Shown here: piece by piece, positions 16,837 to 26,478 of the stretch
Layout: each line of letters starts with the position of its first letter
Numbering within the stretch: position 1 is the first letter of the stretch
Assembly (NCBI GenBank): GCA_944392385.1
Contig: CALXWL010000007.1
Coordinates: forward strand, 1-43,239
Reading direction: 5' to 3'
Length of the DNA: 43,239 nucleotides
Origin: an uncultured Clostridia bacterium
GTDB lineage: Bacteria; Bacillota; Clostridia; TANB77; CAG-508
Program-made: the position numbers and the translations under genes
The notes under the pieces: model-generated
The model's input: only the letters and a program-made list of their open reading frames with translations
What the model was told of the DNA's origin: nothing
Database searches by the model: none

Positions 16837-18312
16837 ATGATTAAGAAAAATTTTTTTAAGATTGTAATTATTGCTTTTTTCATGATAATTATTAATATAA
16901 CGGTTTCTGAAGCAGCAATTTCTGCTTCATCAAAAACAGTTAATTCAGGAGAAAAAGTTCAAATCTCAGTATCTTCGAATATTGCAGTAGCATCATACAA
17001 ATTAACTGTGACAAATAATGGAGGGTTAACATTTATTACAAGTACTGGAGGAGAAGGAGCAGGAACAACAACAATAACAGATGCTAGTACTACAGGGAAA
17101 ACATCTTTAGGCACATTTACATTTCAAGCACCAACTGTAACTGTTGATACAAAATATACAGTTTCATTTAATGCAACAATAATGGAAGATATTAATTTTA
17201 AACCAATAGATGATTCTTCTACTACAGCGACAATAACAGTAAAAGCTCCCGTTGTCCAACCGCCAACTAGTAATGAAAGTGAAAACAGTGGTAATAATAC
17301 TAGTAATAATAGTAGACCATCAAATAATAACCAATCAACTGAAACTCCAACCAAATCAAGTAATTCCAGATTAAGTTCATTACAAATAGCAGAAGGAGTA
17401 ATATCACCAGAATTTGATAGTAGTGTTAGAGAATACACAATAAATGTGCCAAACGAAATAACAAAATTGAGTATAGCAGCAGTAGCAGACCATTCAAAAG
17501 CAACAGTCAGAATAACAGGAAATGAAGAATTACAAGTAGGAGAAAACACTATAGAAATTATTGTAACAGCTGAAAATGGAAGTACTACAACATATAAAAT
17601 ATTAGCAACAAGAGAACTACCAGAGTTAAATTTAGAAAAACTAAGCATATATTACATAAATGAAGAAGGAAACAAAATAGAGCTAATATTAGACCCTCAA
17701 TTTGTGTCTAATGTATATGAATACGTTGTAACAGAAAAACTATCAAATAAGGTAGAAAAATTAGAAATTGAAACTACAGCAAATAGAGAAAATGCAAAAA
17801 TAGAAATAGTAGGAAATAATGAATTAAAAGCAGGGAAAAACGAAATTACAATAAAGGTAACACTAGAAGATGAAGCAGGATTAGAAGAACAAAAAACATA
17901 CAAAATAACAGTAGAAAGAGAAGAAGAACCAGTTGTAGCCACATTAACAACATGGGAAAAGATAGAAAACTGGTTTACAGGAGTAGGTTCTACGATAGGC
18001 AAATGGGTATCAACAAACATTGAAAAAATAATAACAGGAATGTTGATAGTAGCAACAGCAACATTTGTTGGTCTAACAATATACTTTGCATATGACTATA
18101 AAAACTATAAAAGCTTACTATCCAAATTAGCAGAACTAAATAAAACAAACCTAATGGAAAGAGCAAATATAGCATTAGATCCAGAAAATGTAGAAAAAAA
18201 CATAAAAGAAGAAAACATAGAAGAAGTTAAATCTCAAACTGATAAAGTGCAAGAAATACAGCAAGAAGAAAAAAAGGAAGTAAAATCAGGAAAAGGAAAA
18301 AGATTCAAATAA
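16837..18312 (+). CDS. Membrane-anchored surface protein with cohesin-like domain and cadherin-like beta-sandwiches
   Basis: A 491-residue protein, 20 bases after the hydrolase. Residues 1-27 are a signal peptide. Residues about 30-145 form a beta-rich domain (VNSGEKVQISVSSN, VASYKLTV, LGTFTFQAP) that I read as cohesin-like. A Ser/Asn/Thr-rich linker follows (146-178). Next come two cadherin-like beta-sandwich repeats (about 180-263 and 264-360; LSSLQIAEGVISPEFDSSVREYT, GENTIEIIVTAENGSTTTY). A transmembrane helix at about 398-419 leaves a 70-residue charged cytoplasmic tail. So the protein displays its N-terminus outside the cell. The context suggests it holds the dockerin enzyme at the membrane. 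The cohesin assignment is tentative; the repeats and topology are firmer. Confidence 0.65.
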   Translation: MIKKNFFKIVIIAFFMIIINITVSEAAISASSKTVNSGEKVQISVSSNIAVASYKLTVTNNGGLTFITSTGGEGAGTTTITDASTTGKTSLGTFTFQAPTVTVDTKYTVSFNATIMEDINFKPIDDSSTTATITVKAPVVQPPTSNESENSGNNTSNNSRPSNNNQSTETPTKSSNSRLSSLQIAEGVISPEFDSSVREYTINVPNEITKLSIAAVADHSKATVRITGNEELQVGENTIEIIVTAENGSTTTYKILATRELPELNLEKLSIYYINEEGNKIELILDPQFVSNVYEYVVTEKLSNKVEKLEIETTANRENAKIEIVGNNELKAGKNEITIKVTLEDEAGLEEQKTYKITVEREEEPVVATLTTWEKIENWFTGVGSTIGKWVSTNIEKIITGMLIVATATFVGLTIYFAYDYKNYKSLLSKLAELNKTNLMERANIALDPENVEKNIKEENIEEVKSQTDKVQEIQQEEKKEVKSGKGKRFK

Positions 18313-18347
18313 ATTAACAAGTAGCAAATAAATTTAAGATAAAAACA

Positions 18348-18393
18348 AGAAGAAGGAAATAACTTAATTACTAAGATATTGCCTTCTTTTTTA
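18348..18393 (+). terminator. Operon terminator, T-tract used as MITE target
   Basis: AAGAAGG(A)AATA pairs with TATT(G)CCTTCTT (18379-18388), then TTTTTTA. The 179-bp repeat element begins exactly at the end of this T-tract. The sequence CTTTTTAA reappears on its other side. Confidence 0.65.
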
Positions 18394-18572
18394 GTCGCCA
18401 TTCAGACTAAATAATAGCACATTATAGCCCAACGCAGGAGTTTAATATTTATTTTTTATCGAAGACCCCCGAAAAACTTCGCAGGCGTCTCAAACGTGGG
18501 TTCGATAAAAAATAAATATTAAACTCCGACGAGACCTAAGCGGACTTTAGGGTAGTAACTCTGAATGGTAAC
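18394..18572 (+). mobile_element. MITE-like element, copy 1 (179 bp)
   Basis: The ends GTCGCCATTCAGA (18394-18406) and TCTGAATGGTAAC (18560-18572) are near-perfect inverted repeats. Inside, a perfect 27-bp stem (18437-18463 with 18501-18527) encloses a 37-base, unusually GC-rich loop. The flanks CTTTTTTA and CTTTTTAA look like a slightly decayed 8-bp target duplication. The same sequence occurs inverted at 32957-33134. It carries no coding capacity and would need a transposase in trans. It occupies most of the 343-base gap between the surface protein and adhE. Confidence 0.8.
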
Positions 18573-18601
18573 CTTTTTAATAATTAATTTCAAATAAAAT
18601 A

Positions 18602-18630
18602 TTGAAAAAAATCCAACAATATGGTATATA
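18602..18630 (+). promoter_or_regulatory. Promoter of adhE
   Basis: TTGAAA (18602-18607), a 17-bp spacer and TGGTATATA with -10 at 18625-18630. It lies 26 bp before the adhE start. No obvious Rex-type operator is visible. Confidence 0.6.
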
Positions 18631-18655
18631 CTAATGTAGAAAAGAGGAGGATTTT

Positions 18656-21265
18656 ATGGGAAAAGATTATGATATTGTAGACAGTGTAGAAAGTTTAGAA
18701 AAAGCTATACAAAGGATAAGAAAAGCACAAACTGAATTTGGTAAATTTAGTCAAGAACAAGTAGACAAAATATTTATGGCAGCAGCTGTTGCAGCAAACC
18801 AAGCAAGAATTCCACTTGCAGAAATGGCAGTAGCAGAAACAGGAATGGGCATAGTAGAAGATAAAGTTATTAAAAATCATTTTGCAGCAGAGTACATTTA
18901 TAATGCATACAGATATACAAGAACATGTGGAGTTATAGAGGAAGATAAAGCATATGGAATAAAAAAACTTGCTGAACCAATAGGTGTTATAGCAGCAGTT
19001 ATTCCAACCACAAACCCAACATCAACAGCAATCTTCAAAACATTAATAGCATTAAAAACAAGAAATGGAATTATAATAAGTCCACACCCAAGAGCAAAAA
19101 AATCAACAATAGAAGCAGCAAAAATAGTTCTAGAAGCAGCTGTAAAAGCAGGTGCGCCAGAAGGAATTATAGGGTGGATAGATGTACCATCTTTAGACTT
19201 AACTAATATGGTAATGAAAGAAGCAGATACTATTTTGGCAACAGGTGGACCAGGAATGGTAAAAGCAGCATACTCAAGTGGAAAACCAGCACTAGGAGTA
19301 GGTCCAGGAAATACACCAGCAGTAATAGATGAAAGTGCAGATATTTTGCTTGCAGTAAATTCAATAATACATTCAAAAACATTTGATAATGGTATGATAT
19401 GTGCATCGGAACAATCTGTAATTGTATTAGATTCAATTTATGACAAAGTAAAAGAAGAATTTAGCAAAAGAGGATGTTACTTCTTAAATGATGAAGAAAA
19501 AGATAAGGTAAGAAAAACAATCATAATAAACGGTGCATTAAATGCAAAAATAGTAGGACAGAAAGCATACAAAATAGCAGAATTTGCTGGAATAAAGGTC
19601 CCAGAAAACACAAAGATACTTATAGGAGAAGTAGAAAGTGTTGAACTTTCAGAAGAATTTGCACATGAAAAATTATCACCAGTTCTAGCAATGTATAGAG
19701 CAAATAACTTCGATGAAGCTGTAGAAAAGGCAGAAAAATTAATTGAAGATGGAGGACTAGGGCACACATCTTCATTATATGTAAATACAACTACAGGAAC
19801 TGAAAAAATAGAAAAATTCTCACACAGAATGAGAACATCAAGAATATTAATAAATACACCATCATCACAAGGAGGTATAGGAGACTTATATAACTTCAAA
19901 CTAGCACCATCATTAACACTCGGATGTGGTTCATGGGGAGGAAATTCAGTATCAGAAAACGTTGGAGTAAAACATTTATTAAATATTAAAACAATAGCAG
20001 AGAGGAGAGAAAATATGCTTTGGTTTAGAGCACCTGAAAAGGTATATATAAAAAAAGGTTGCCTACCTGTTGCATTAGATGAACTAAAAACAGTGATGGG
20101 TAAAAAAAGAGTATTTATCGTAACAGACGAATTCTTATATACAAATGGTTATACAAAACCAATAACAAATAAATTAGAGGAAATGGGAATATCACATACA
20201 ACATTTTTCAATGTTCAACCAGACCCAACACTTGCAAGTGCAAAAGAAGGAGCAAAAGCTATGTCAAGCTTTAAACCAGATTGCATAATAGCAATTGGTG
20301 GAGGAAGTGCCATGGATGCAGGAAAAATAATGTGGGTATTATATGAACATCCAGAAGTAGATTTTATGGATATGGCAATGAGATTTGTAGACATAAGAAA
20401 AAGAGTATACACATTCCCTAAAATGGGTGAAAAAGCATATTTTATAGCAATTCCAACATCAGCTGGAACAGGTTCAGAAGTAACACCTTTTGCCGTTATA
20501 ACAGATGAAAAAACAGGTGTAAAATATCCACTAGCAGATTATGAATTAATGCCAAAAATGGCAATAGTAGACTGTGATATGATGATGGATGCACCAAAAG
20601 GGTTAACATCAGCTTCAGGAATAGATGCTGTAACACATGACCTAGAAGCATATGCTTCAATGATGGCAACAGATTATACAGATGGATTAGCTCTTCGCTC
20701 ATTAAAAATGATATTTGAATATCTACCAAGAGCATATGAAAATGGCAAAGAAGATATAGAAGCTAGAGAAAAAATGGCAAATGCAGCAACAATGGCAGGT
20801 ATGGCATTTGCAAACGCATTTTTAGGTGTATGCCACTCAATGGCACACAAACTAGGAGCATTTTTCCATATACCACATGGTGTAGCAAATGCATTATTAA
20901 TAAATGAAGTACTAAAATTTAATAGTAGTAAAACACCAGTAAAAATGGGAACATTCCCACAATACAGCTATCCACATACACTTGAAAGATATGCAGAAGT
21001 AGCAGATTACTTAAATCTAGGTGGAAATACAAACGAAGAAAAACTAGAAAATCTAATAAAAGCAATTGATGCATTAAAAGAAAAAATAGGAATAAAGAAA
21101 ACAATAAAAGAATATGGCATAGAAGAACAAGAATTCTTAAATAAATTAGATGAAATGAGTAAACAAGCATTTGATGACCAATGCACAGGAGCAAATCCAA
21201 GATATCCATTAATAGAAGAAATAAAAGAAATGTATTTAAAAGCATATTATGGAGGTGAAAAATAA
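18656..21265 (+). CDS. adhE: Bifunctional acetaldehyde-CoA/alcohol dehydrogenase AdhE
   Basis: An 869-residue fusion that converts acetyl-CoA to acetaldehyde and then ethanol with NADH, regenerating NAD+ in fermentation. Residues 1 to about 440 are the CoA-acylating aldehyde dehydrogenase, with catalytic Cys249 in NGMICASEQS and GPGNTPAVID. After the linker (ERRENMLWFRAPEKVY), residues about 460-869 form the iron-dependent alcohol dehydrogenase: GGGSAMDAGK, IPTSAGTGSEVTPFAVI, and the metal ligands in HSMAHKLGAFFHIPHG. The length is typical. An AGAGGAGG site precedes the ATG. The stop codon overlaps the next start (TAATG), coupling it to the kinase-like gene. In E. coli AdhE forms spirosomes. 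Confidence 0.97.
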   Translation: MGKDYDIVDSVESLEKAIQRIRKAQTEFGKFSQEQVDKIFMAAAVAANQARIPLAEMAVAETGMGIVEDKVIKNHFAAEYIYNAYRYTRTCGVIEEDKAYGIKKLAEPIGVIAAVIPTTNPTSTAIFKTLIALKTRNGIIISPHPRAKKSTIEAAKIVLEAAVKAGAPEGIIGWIDVPSLDLTNMVMKEADTILATGGPGMVKAAYSSGKPALGVGPGNTPAVIDESADILLAVNSIIHSKTFDNGMICASEQSVIVLDSIYDKVKEEFSKRGCYFLNDEEKDKVRKTIIINGALNAKIVGQKAYKIAEFAGIKVPENTKILIGEVESVELSEEFAHEKLSPVLAMYRANNFDEAVEKAEKLIEDGGLGHTSSLYVNTTTGTEKIEKFSHRMRTSRILINTPSSQGGIGDLYNFKLAPSLTLGCGSWGGNSVSENVGVKHLLNIKTIAERRENMLWFRAPEKVYIKKGCLPVALDELKTVMGKKRVFIVTDEFLYTNGYTKPITNKLEEMGISHTTFFNVQPDPTLASAKEGAKAMSSFKPDCIIAIGGGSAMDAGKIMWVLYEHPEVDFMDMAMRFVDIRKRVYTFPKMGEKAYFIAIPTSAGTGSEVTPFAVITDEKTGVKYPLADYELMPKMAIVDCDMMMDAPKGLTSASGIDAVTHDLEAYASMMATDYTDGLALRSLKMIFEYLPRAYENGKEDIEAREKMANAATMAGMAFANAFLGVCHSMAHKLGAFFHIPHGVANALLINEVLKFNSSKTPVKMGTFPQYSYPHTLERYAEVADYLNLGGNTNEEKLENLIKAIDALKEKIGIKKTIKEYGIEEQEFLNKLDEMSKQAFDDQCTGANPRYPLIEEIKEMYLKAYYGGEK

Positions 21266-22005
21266 TGGAAGTTATAGCTGAAAGAAAGACAAAAACAGTT
21301 TACAAAGATAATGATAGAACAATAAAACTATTTATTGAAAATTATTCAAAAGCAGATATATTAAATGAAGCACTAAATCAAGCAAGAGTTGAAGAAACAG
21401 GAATAAATATGCCAAAACTATTAGAAGTTACAAAAATAGAAAACAGATGGGCATTAATTTCAGAACACATAGAAGGAAAAAATCTGCAAGAGTTAATGGA
21501 TGAACATCCAGAAAAAAAAGAAGAATATATGAATTTATTTATAGACATTCAATTAAACATACTATCTAAAACATGCCCAATGCTTAACAAACTAAAAGAC
21601 AAAATGAAAAGGAAAATAGGGGAAACAGATTTATCAGAACCAATAAAATATGATTTAAATGCACGACTAGCTGGTATGCCAAGACATAATAAAATATGCC
21701 ATGGAGATTTTAACCCAAGCAATATAATAATAAAAGAAGATGGTACAGCATATGTAATAGATTGGGCACACGTAACACAAGGCAATAGCTCAGCAGATGC
21801 AGCAAGAACATATCTATTATTTCATCTAGACGGAAAAAAAGAAGAGGCAGAAGAATACTTACAGAAATTTTCAGAAAAATCTGGAATAGAAAAACAATAT
21901 ATACAAAAATGGATACCAATTGTAGCAGCAGCACATTTATCAAAAGCAAGTAAAGAAGAAAGAAAATTCTTAATGAATTGGATAGATGTAGTAGATTACG
22001 AATAA
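21265..22005 (+). CDS. Aminoglycoside-phosphotransferase-fold kinase, substrate unknown
   Basis: A 246-residue small-molecule kinase-like protein. H146GDFNPSN153 is the catalytic loop with Asp148 as base, and VIDW with Asp166 is the metal-binding motif. The N-terminal lobe has TVYKDNDRTIKLF and an EALNQARVEETG helix. It matches the APH/choline-kinase fold and is the usual length for this branch. Its ATG overlaps the adhE stop, and its GGAGGTGA site lies inside adhE, so expression is translationally coupled to AdhE. A real antibiotic-resistance role is unlikely from this context. A metabolite or sugar kinase is more plausible but unproven. Confidence 0.75.
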   Translation: MEVIAERKTKTVYKDNDRTIKLFIENYSKADILNEALNQARVEETGINMPKLLEVTKIENRWALISEHIEGKNLQELMDEHPEKKEEYMNLFIDIQLNILSKTCPMLNKLKDKMKRKIGETDLSEPIKYDLNARLAGMPRHNKICHGDFNPSNIIIKEDGTAYVIDWAHVTQGNSSADAARTYLLFHLDGKKEEAEEYLQKFSEKSGIEKQYIQKWIPIVAAAHLSKASKEERKFLMNWIDVVDYE

Positions 22006-22020
22006 TATCAAAAAGAGTAA

Positions 22021-22052
22021 AAAAAGATTAGTATTATCTAATCTTTTTTTTA
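22021..22052 (+). terminator. Intrinsic terminator
   Basis: AAAAAGATTAG and CTAATCTTTTTTTT form an A/T-flanked stem around TATTAT. It ends the adhE-kinase operon, though the next gene starts only 23 bases later. Confidence 0.75.
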
Positions 22053-22074
22053 ATATATATTAATAGGTGATTTT

Positions 22075-23004
22075 ATGTATGATTGTCATTATGATTTACT
22101 TACATACATCTATATGAATAGAAATAACTTAAAAGAAGTAAAACAACGTTGCAATAAGATATTTAATAACAATATTACAGGTGGAATATTTAATTTATTT
22201 TATATGTCAGAAAAAGAAATGTATGAAGAATTAGAAATTAAACCAGAGGAAATAGATATAATACTAAACTTAAAAAAAGTACAAGAGATAATACAAGAAG
22301 AGAACATTATTCCTAAAAACATAAAATATATAATAGGAATAGAAGGATTAGACTATTTAAAAAAAATAGAAGATATAGATGAGCTTTATAAATTAGGCGT
22401 AAGGTCAGTAAATCCTGTGTGGAATAACCATAATAAATTTGGAACAGGAGTAAGACCAATAAAAAAAACAAATAACAAGAAAGGATTAACCGAGCTAGGA
22501 TGTAGACTAATAAAAAAACTAATAGAAACAGGTATAGCAATAGACTTATCTCATTGTGATGAAGAAACATTTTGGGAAATAATACAAGAATGTATAAAAT
22601 ATAAAAAACTAAAACCAAAAATATTGGCATCACATTCAAACTGTAAATCAATTTATAATGCTCCACGAAACCTTACAGACAATCAAATAAAGGCAATAGC
22701 TGAATTTGGTGGAATAATAGGAATTGTAGAAGTAAAAGCATTTTGTTCGGACTTAGAATATGAACAATCATACATAAAACATATAAATCATGTAAAAAAA
22801 TTATTAGGAAATGTAGAAAACATAGTACTTGCAACAGATGACATGAGTTATTACAAAATCGAACCCAAATATTATCAAAACGTAAATATATTTAAACAAG
22901 AAGAAGTAGAGTATAAAATAACCAAGCTTCTAAAAAATAATAAATTTACTGAAAATGAAATAGAAAAAATCAAGAATAAAAACTATATAAATTTTTGGAA
23001 ATAA
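22075..23004 (+). CDS. Membrane dipeptidase-type peptidase (family M19)
   Basis: A 309-residue zinc dipeptidase-like protein. Metal-binding elements visible in order are D3xH5 (DCHYD), the bridging Glu in IGIEG, AIDLSHCDEETF, LASHSNCKS with NAPRNLTDNQIKAIAEFGG, and ATDD near the end. M19 enzymes cleave dipeptides, including D-amino-acid-containing ones, and may act on wall-derived peptides. It has no signal peptide, so it is probably cytoplasmic. The ATG follows an AGGTGATTTT site, right after a terminator, and I see no strong promoter between them. Confidence 0.85.
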   Translation: MYDCHYDLLTYIYMNRNNLKEVKQRCNKIFNNNITGGIFNLFYMSEKEMYEELEIKPEEIDIILNLKKVQEIIQEENIIPKNIKYIIGIEGLDYLKKIEDIDELYKLGVRSVNPVWNNHNKFGTGVRPIKKTNNKKGLTELGCRLIKKLIETGIAIDLSHCDEETFWEIIQECIKYKKLKPKILASHSNCKSIYNAPRNLTDNQIKAIAEFGGIIGIVEVKAFCSDLEYEQSYIKHINHVKKLLGNVENIVLATDDMSYYKIEPKYYQNVNIFKQEEVEYKITKLLKNNKFTENEIEKIKNKNYINFWK

Positions 23005-23015
23005 CTTATAATGTA

Positions 23016-23043
23016 TTGCAAATTTGTAATTTTATGATATAAT
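23016..23043 (+). promoter_or_regulatory. Promoter of tig
   Basis: TTGCAA (23016-23021), a 16-bp spacer and TGATATAAT with -10 at 23038-23043, an extended -10 promoter. Confidence 0.6.
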
Positions 23044-23086
23044 AATATAGTTAATTTTAGCAAATGGAAAGGATTGGAATTTAATC

Positions 23087-24373
23087 ATGAAAGTAAAAGT
23101 AGAAAATGTTGAAAACAAAGCAAACGAAGTTAAGTTAGAAATTACAGTTGAAGCAGAAAAATTTGATGAAGCAATACAAAATGTATATAAGAAAAATGCA
23201 AAATATTTTAGTATACCAGGTTTTAGAAAAGGAAAAGCTCCTTTTAAAATGGTAGAAAAAGCATATGGAATACAAATATTCTATGAAGATGCTTTTAATG
23301 AAATAGCAGGAGATGTTTATGGAAAAGCATTAGAAGAAAATAAAATAGAAGCAGTAAGTAAACCAGAAATTGATATAGTTCAAATAGAAAGTGGAAAAGA
23401 TTTAATATTCACAGCTGTTGTTCAAACAAAACCAGAAGTAACTTTAGGAAAATATAAAGGTATAGAAATTAAAAAAGTAGAGTATAATGTATCTGATGAA
23501 GATATTGAGCATGAATTATCACACATTGCTGAGCACAATGCAAGATTAGTAGCAGTAGAGGATAGACCAGTTGAAAATGGTGATACTACAATAATTGATT
23601 TTGAAGGATTTGTTGATGGTGTAGCTTTTGAAGGTGGAAAAGCAGAAAACTATGAATTAGAAATAGGAAGTGGAAAGTTCATACCAGGGTTTGAAGAACA
23701 AATAGTTGGAATGAATATAGATGATGAAAAAGAAATAAAAGTTACATTCCCAAAAGAATATCCAGCAAAAGATTTAGAAGAAAAAGAAGCAACATTCAAA
23801 GTAAAATTACATGAAATAAAGAAAAAAGAATTACCAGAAATAAATGACGAATTTGCAAAAGATGCAAGTGAATTTGATACTTTAGAAGATTGGAAAAAAT
23901 CTATAAAAGAGAAAAAAGAAAACGAAAACGCTTCAAAAGCAAAATTTGAGATGGAAGATGAAGCTATCGCAGAAGTTTGCAAAAATGCAAGTGTAGATAT
24001 TCCAAGTGGAATGATAGAAACAGAAATCGACAACATGGAGCAAGACATATCATCAAGATTAAGTTATCAAGGAATGAATTTAGACCAATACTTAAAAATG
24101 ATAGGCAAAACAAAAAAAGAATTTAGAGATGATTACAAAGAACAAGCAGAAAAACAAGTTAAAACAACATTAGTATTAGAAGCTATAATGAAAGATGCAA
24201 AAATAGAAGTTACAGAAGAAGAAATAGAAACAAAGATTAAAGAAATGGCAGAAATGTATGGACAAAAAGAAGAAGATGTGAAAAACAATGTTAACTTAAG
24301 AAAATATGTTCAAACAACTCTAGAAACAGAAAAAACAATTCATTATATTGTAGATAATGCTAAAATAAAATAA
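23087..24373 (+). CDS. tig: Trigger factor
   Basis: A 428-residue ribosome-bound chaperone and prolyl isomerase that receives nascent chains. The ribosome-docking signature GFRKGKAP lies near residue 44. The FKBP-like domain is about 150-245 (ENGDTTIIDFEGFVDG, ELEIGSGKFIPGFEEQIVGM). The helical C-terminal domain follows (TLEDWKKSIKEKKENENASK, QGMNLDQYLKMIGKT). The length is typical. It is followed by clpP and clpX, the classic tig-clpP-clpX order. Confidence 0.96.
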   Translation: MKVKVENVENKANEVKLEITVEAEKFDEAIQNVYKKNAKYFSIPGFRKGKAPFKMVEKAYGIQIFYEDAFNEIAGDVYGKALEENKIEAVSKPEIDIVQIESGKDLIFTAVVQTKPEVTLGKYKGIEIKKVEYNVSDEDIEHELSHIAEHNARLVAVEDRPVENGDTTIIDFEGFVDGVAFEGGKAENYELEIGSGKFIPGFEEQIVGMNIDDEKEIKVTFPKEYPAKDLEEKEATFKVKLHEIKKKELPEINDEFAKDASEFDTLEDWKKSIKEKKENENASKAKFEMEDEAIAEVCKNASVDIPSGMIETEIDNMEQDISSRLSYQGMNLDQYLKMIGKTKKEFRDDYKEQAEKQVKTTLVLEAIMKDAKIEVTEEEIETKIKEMAEMYGQKEEDVKNNVNLRKYVQTTLETEKTIHYIVDNAKIK

Positions 24374-24386
24374 GCAGAATTTACAA

Positions 24387-24412
24387 GGGGCTAGCACCTT
24401 TGTGTTAGTCCC
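24387..24412 (+). terminator. Hairpin between tig and clpP
   Basis: GGGCTAGCAC pairs with GTGTTAGTCCC around CTTT, an 11-bp stem with two wobbles. Only AATAATTTT follows, so this is probably a weak terminator or mRNA-processing/stabilising hairpin that allows readthrough into clpP. Confidence 0.5.
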
Positions 24413-24470
24413 AATAATTTTACTAGTTTATAAAATTAATAAATAAAAAATAGAAAGGAAGATAATGATT

Positions 24471-25070
24471 ATGGAAAAAAATAGTTTAGTACCTTATGTA
24501 ATTGAACAAACAAGTAGAGGAGAAAGATCATATGATATATTTTCAAGACTTTTAAAAGACAGAATAATATTTTTAAGTGAAGATGTAAATCATGTAACAG
24601 CCAGCCTAGTAGTAGCACAAATGTTATTTTTAGAATCAGAAGATCCAGATAAAGAAATATCATTTTATATAAATAGTCCAGGAGGTTCTATAACAGATGG
24701 AATGGCAATAGTAGACACAATGAATTATATAAAATGCCCAGTTTCAACAATATGTGTAGGATTAGCTGCAAGTATGGGTTCTGTATTATTAGCATGTGGA
24801 ACAAAAGGAAAAAGATTTGCAACACCAAATGCAGAAGTATTAATACATCAACCACTAATTTCAGGAGGATTAGCAGGTCAAACAACAGAAATTAAAATAC
24901 ATGCAGACCATATGGTAAAAACAAGAGAAAAATTAAATAAACTATTAAGTGAAAAAACAGGGCAAACTCTAGAACAAATTGAAAAAGATACAGAAAGAGA
25001 CCATTATATGACAGCAGAAGAAGCTTTGAAATATGGACTTATAGATGGAATAATGGACTATAGAAAATAA
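24471..25070 (+). CDS. clpP: ATP-dependent Clp protease proteolytic subunit ClpP
   Basis: The ATG at 24471 is preferred over the in-frame ATG at 24465, because GGAAG lies about 9 bases before it and the protein then starts [13 protein letters not shown], the usual ClpP N-terminus. The protein has 199 residues. Catalytic Ser101 lies in GLAASMGS and His126 in EVLIHQP; the third member is expected in the KDTERDHYM region. [16 protein letters not shown] is also typical. ClpP forms two heptameric rings and degrades proteins fed by ClpX, encoded next. Confidence 0.96.
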   Translation: MEKNSLVPYVIEQTSRGERSYDIFSRLLKDRIIFLSEDVNHVTASLVVAQMLFLESEDPDKEISFYINSPGGSITDGMAIVDTMNYIKCPVSTICVGLAASMGSVLLACGTKGKRFATPNAEVLIHQPLISGGLAGQTTEIKIHADHMVKTREKLNKLLSEKTGQTLEQIEKDTERDHYMTAEEALKYGLIDGIMDYRK

Positions 25071-25136
25071 AAATTTAGCCAAATTGGTCTTAAAAAGACC
25101 AAAAAAGTTAATAAAGTGAAAGGAAAGATTATATAA

Positions 25137-26462
25137 ATGGCAAATAGAAAAGAAGTAAATGAAATAAGATGCTCTTTTTGTGGTAAAGCACAAGAAATGG
25201 TAAGGAAACTAATTGCTGGACCTAAATCAGTATATATTTGTGATGAATGTATCAATGTATGTAACAACATAATAGAAAATGAAGTTTATGATGAAGAATT
25301 AGGGTATGAAGATGTAAAAACAGATGAAATACCAACACCACAAGAAATTAAAAATATTTTAGACGAATATGTAATAGGTCAAGATGAAGCTAAAAAAACT
25401 CTAGCAGTAGCAGTATATAATCATTATAAAAGAATAAATTGTAAAGAAATCATAGATGATGTAGAAATACAAAAAAGTAATATATTACTTTTAGGACCAA
25501 CAGGATGTGGAAAAACCCTTTTAGCTCAAACACTAGCAAGAATATTAAATGTACCATTTGCAATAGCAGATGCCACAACTCTTACAGAAGCAGGATATGT
25601 TGGAGAAGACGTAGAAAATATACTTTTAAAACTTATTCAAGCAGCTGAATTTGATGTAGAAAAAGCACAAAAAGGAATTATATATATAGATGAAATAGAT
25701 AAAATAACAAGAAAATCTGAAAATCCATCAATAACAAGAGATGTAAGTGGAGAAGGTGTACAACAAGCCCTATTAAAAATAGTAGAAGGAACAGTTGCAT
25801 CAGTACCACCACAAGGAGGTAGAAAACACCCACATCAAGAATTTATACAAATAGATACATCAAACATACTATTTATTTGTGGAGGAGCATTCGAAGGACT
25901 AGAAAAAATAATAAAAGATAGAACAAATAAAAAAGCACTAGGATTTGGAGCACAAATAGAAAGCAAAAAAGACTTACATGATAGATACAAAATTTTCGAA
26001 CAACTATTACCACAAGACTTACTAAAATTCGGACTAATTCCAGAATTTGTAGGAAGATTACCAATAATTGCAACACTTCAAGAACTAGATAGAGAAGCCC
26101 TAATAGAAATAGTAACAAAACCAAAAAATGCATTAGTAAAACAATATAAAAAATTATTAGAACTAGATGGTGTAGAATTAGAATTTGAGCAAGATGCACT
26201 AAATGCAATAGTAGATAAAGCAATAGATAGAAATACAGGTGCAAGAGGTCTACGTGCAATAATAGAAGACATAATGAGAGACATAATGTTCGATGTACCA
26301 AGCAACATGAGAATAGAAAAATGTATAATAACAAGAAATACTGTAGAAAAAAAAGCACCACCAAGACTAGAACTATGTAGAGAAGATGAAGTAGATCCTA
26401 GAAGAGGAATAATAAAAAAGAGAAAAGTAAAAAAACAAACCAAAAAAATAGAAACAGCATAA
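25137..26462 (+). CDS. clpX: ATP-dependent Clp protease ATPase subunit ClpX
   Basis: A 441-residue AAA+ unfoldase. The N-terminal zinc-binding domain has CSFCGKAQ...CDECINVC. Walker A is GPTGCGKT and Walker B is IIYIDEID. The pore loop [14 protein letters not shown] and sensor region GGAFEGL are visible, as is the ClpP-docking IGF-like loop (KALGFGA). The C-terminal extension after residue 410 is Lys-rich. The gene follows clpP by 66 bases. That gap carries a TTGGTCTT/AAGACCAA hairpin (25093-25111 region) with no T-tract on the + strand. Confidence 0.96.
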   Translation: MANRKEVNEIRCSFCGKAQEMVRKLIAGPKSVYICDECINVCNNIIENEVYDEELGYEDVKTDEIPTPQEIKNILDEYVIGQDEAKKTLAVAVYNHYKRINCKEIIDDVEIQKSNILLLGPTGCGKTLLAQTLARILNVPFAIADATTLTEAGYVGEDVENILLKLIQAAEFDVEKAQKGIIYIDEIDKITRKSENPSITRDVSGEGVQQALLKIVEGTVASVPPQGGRKHPHQEFIQIDTSNILFICGGAFEGLEKIIKDRTNKKALGFGAQIESKKDLHDRYKIFEQLLPQDLLKFGLIPEFVGRLPIIATLQELDREALIEIVTKPKNALVKQYKKLLELDGVELEFEQDALNAIVDKAIDRNTGARGLRAIIEDIMRDIMFDVPSNMRIEKCIITRNTVEKKAPPRLELCREDEVDPRRGIIKKRKVKKQTKKIETA

Positions 26463-26478
26463 AGAGAAAGGGACAAAT

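Noticed and set aside
21265-22005. Aminoglycoside resistance gene
   Set aside because: The fold fits, but coupling to adhE and the lack of any mobile context argue for a housekeeping kinase.
25090-25112. Terminator between clpP and clpX
   Set aside because: The hairpin is followed by A residues on the + strand. A T-run exists only on the opposite strand, where no gene ends.
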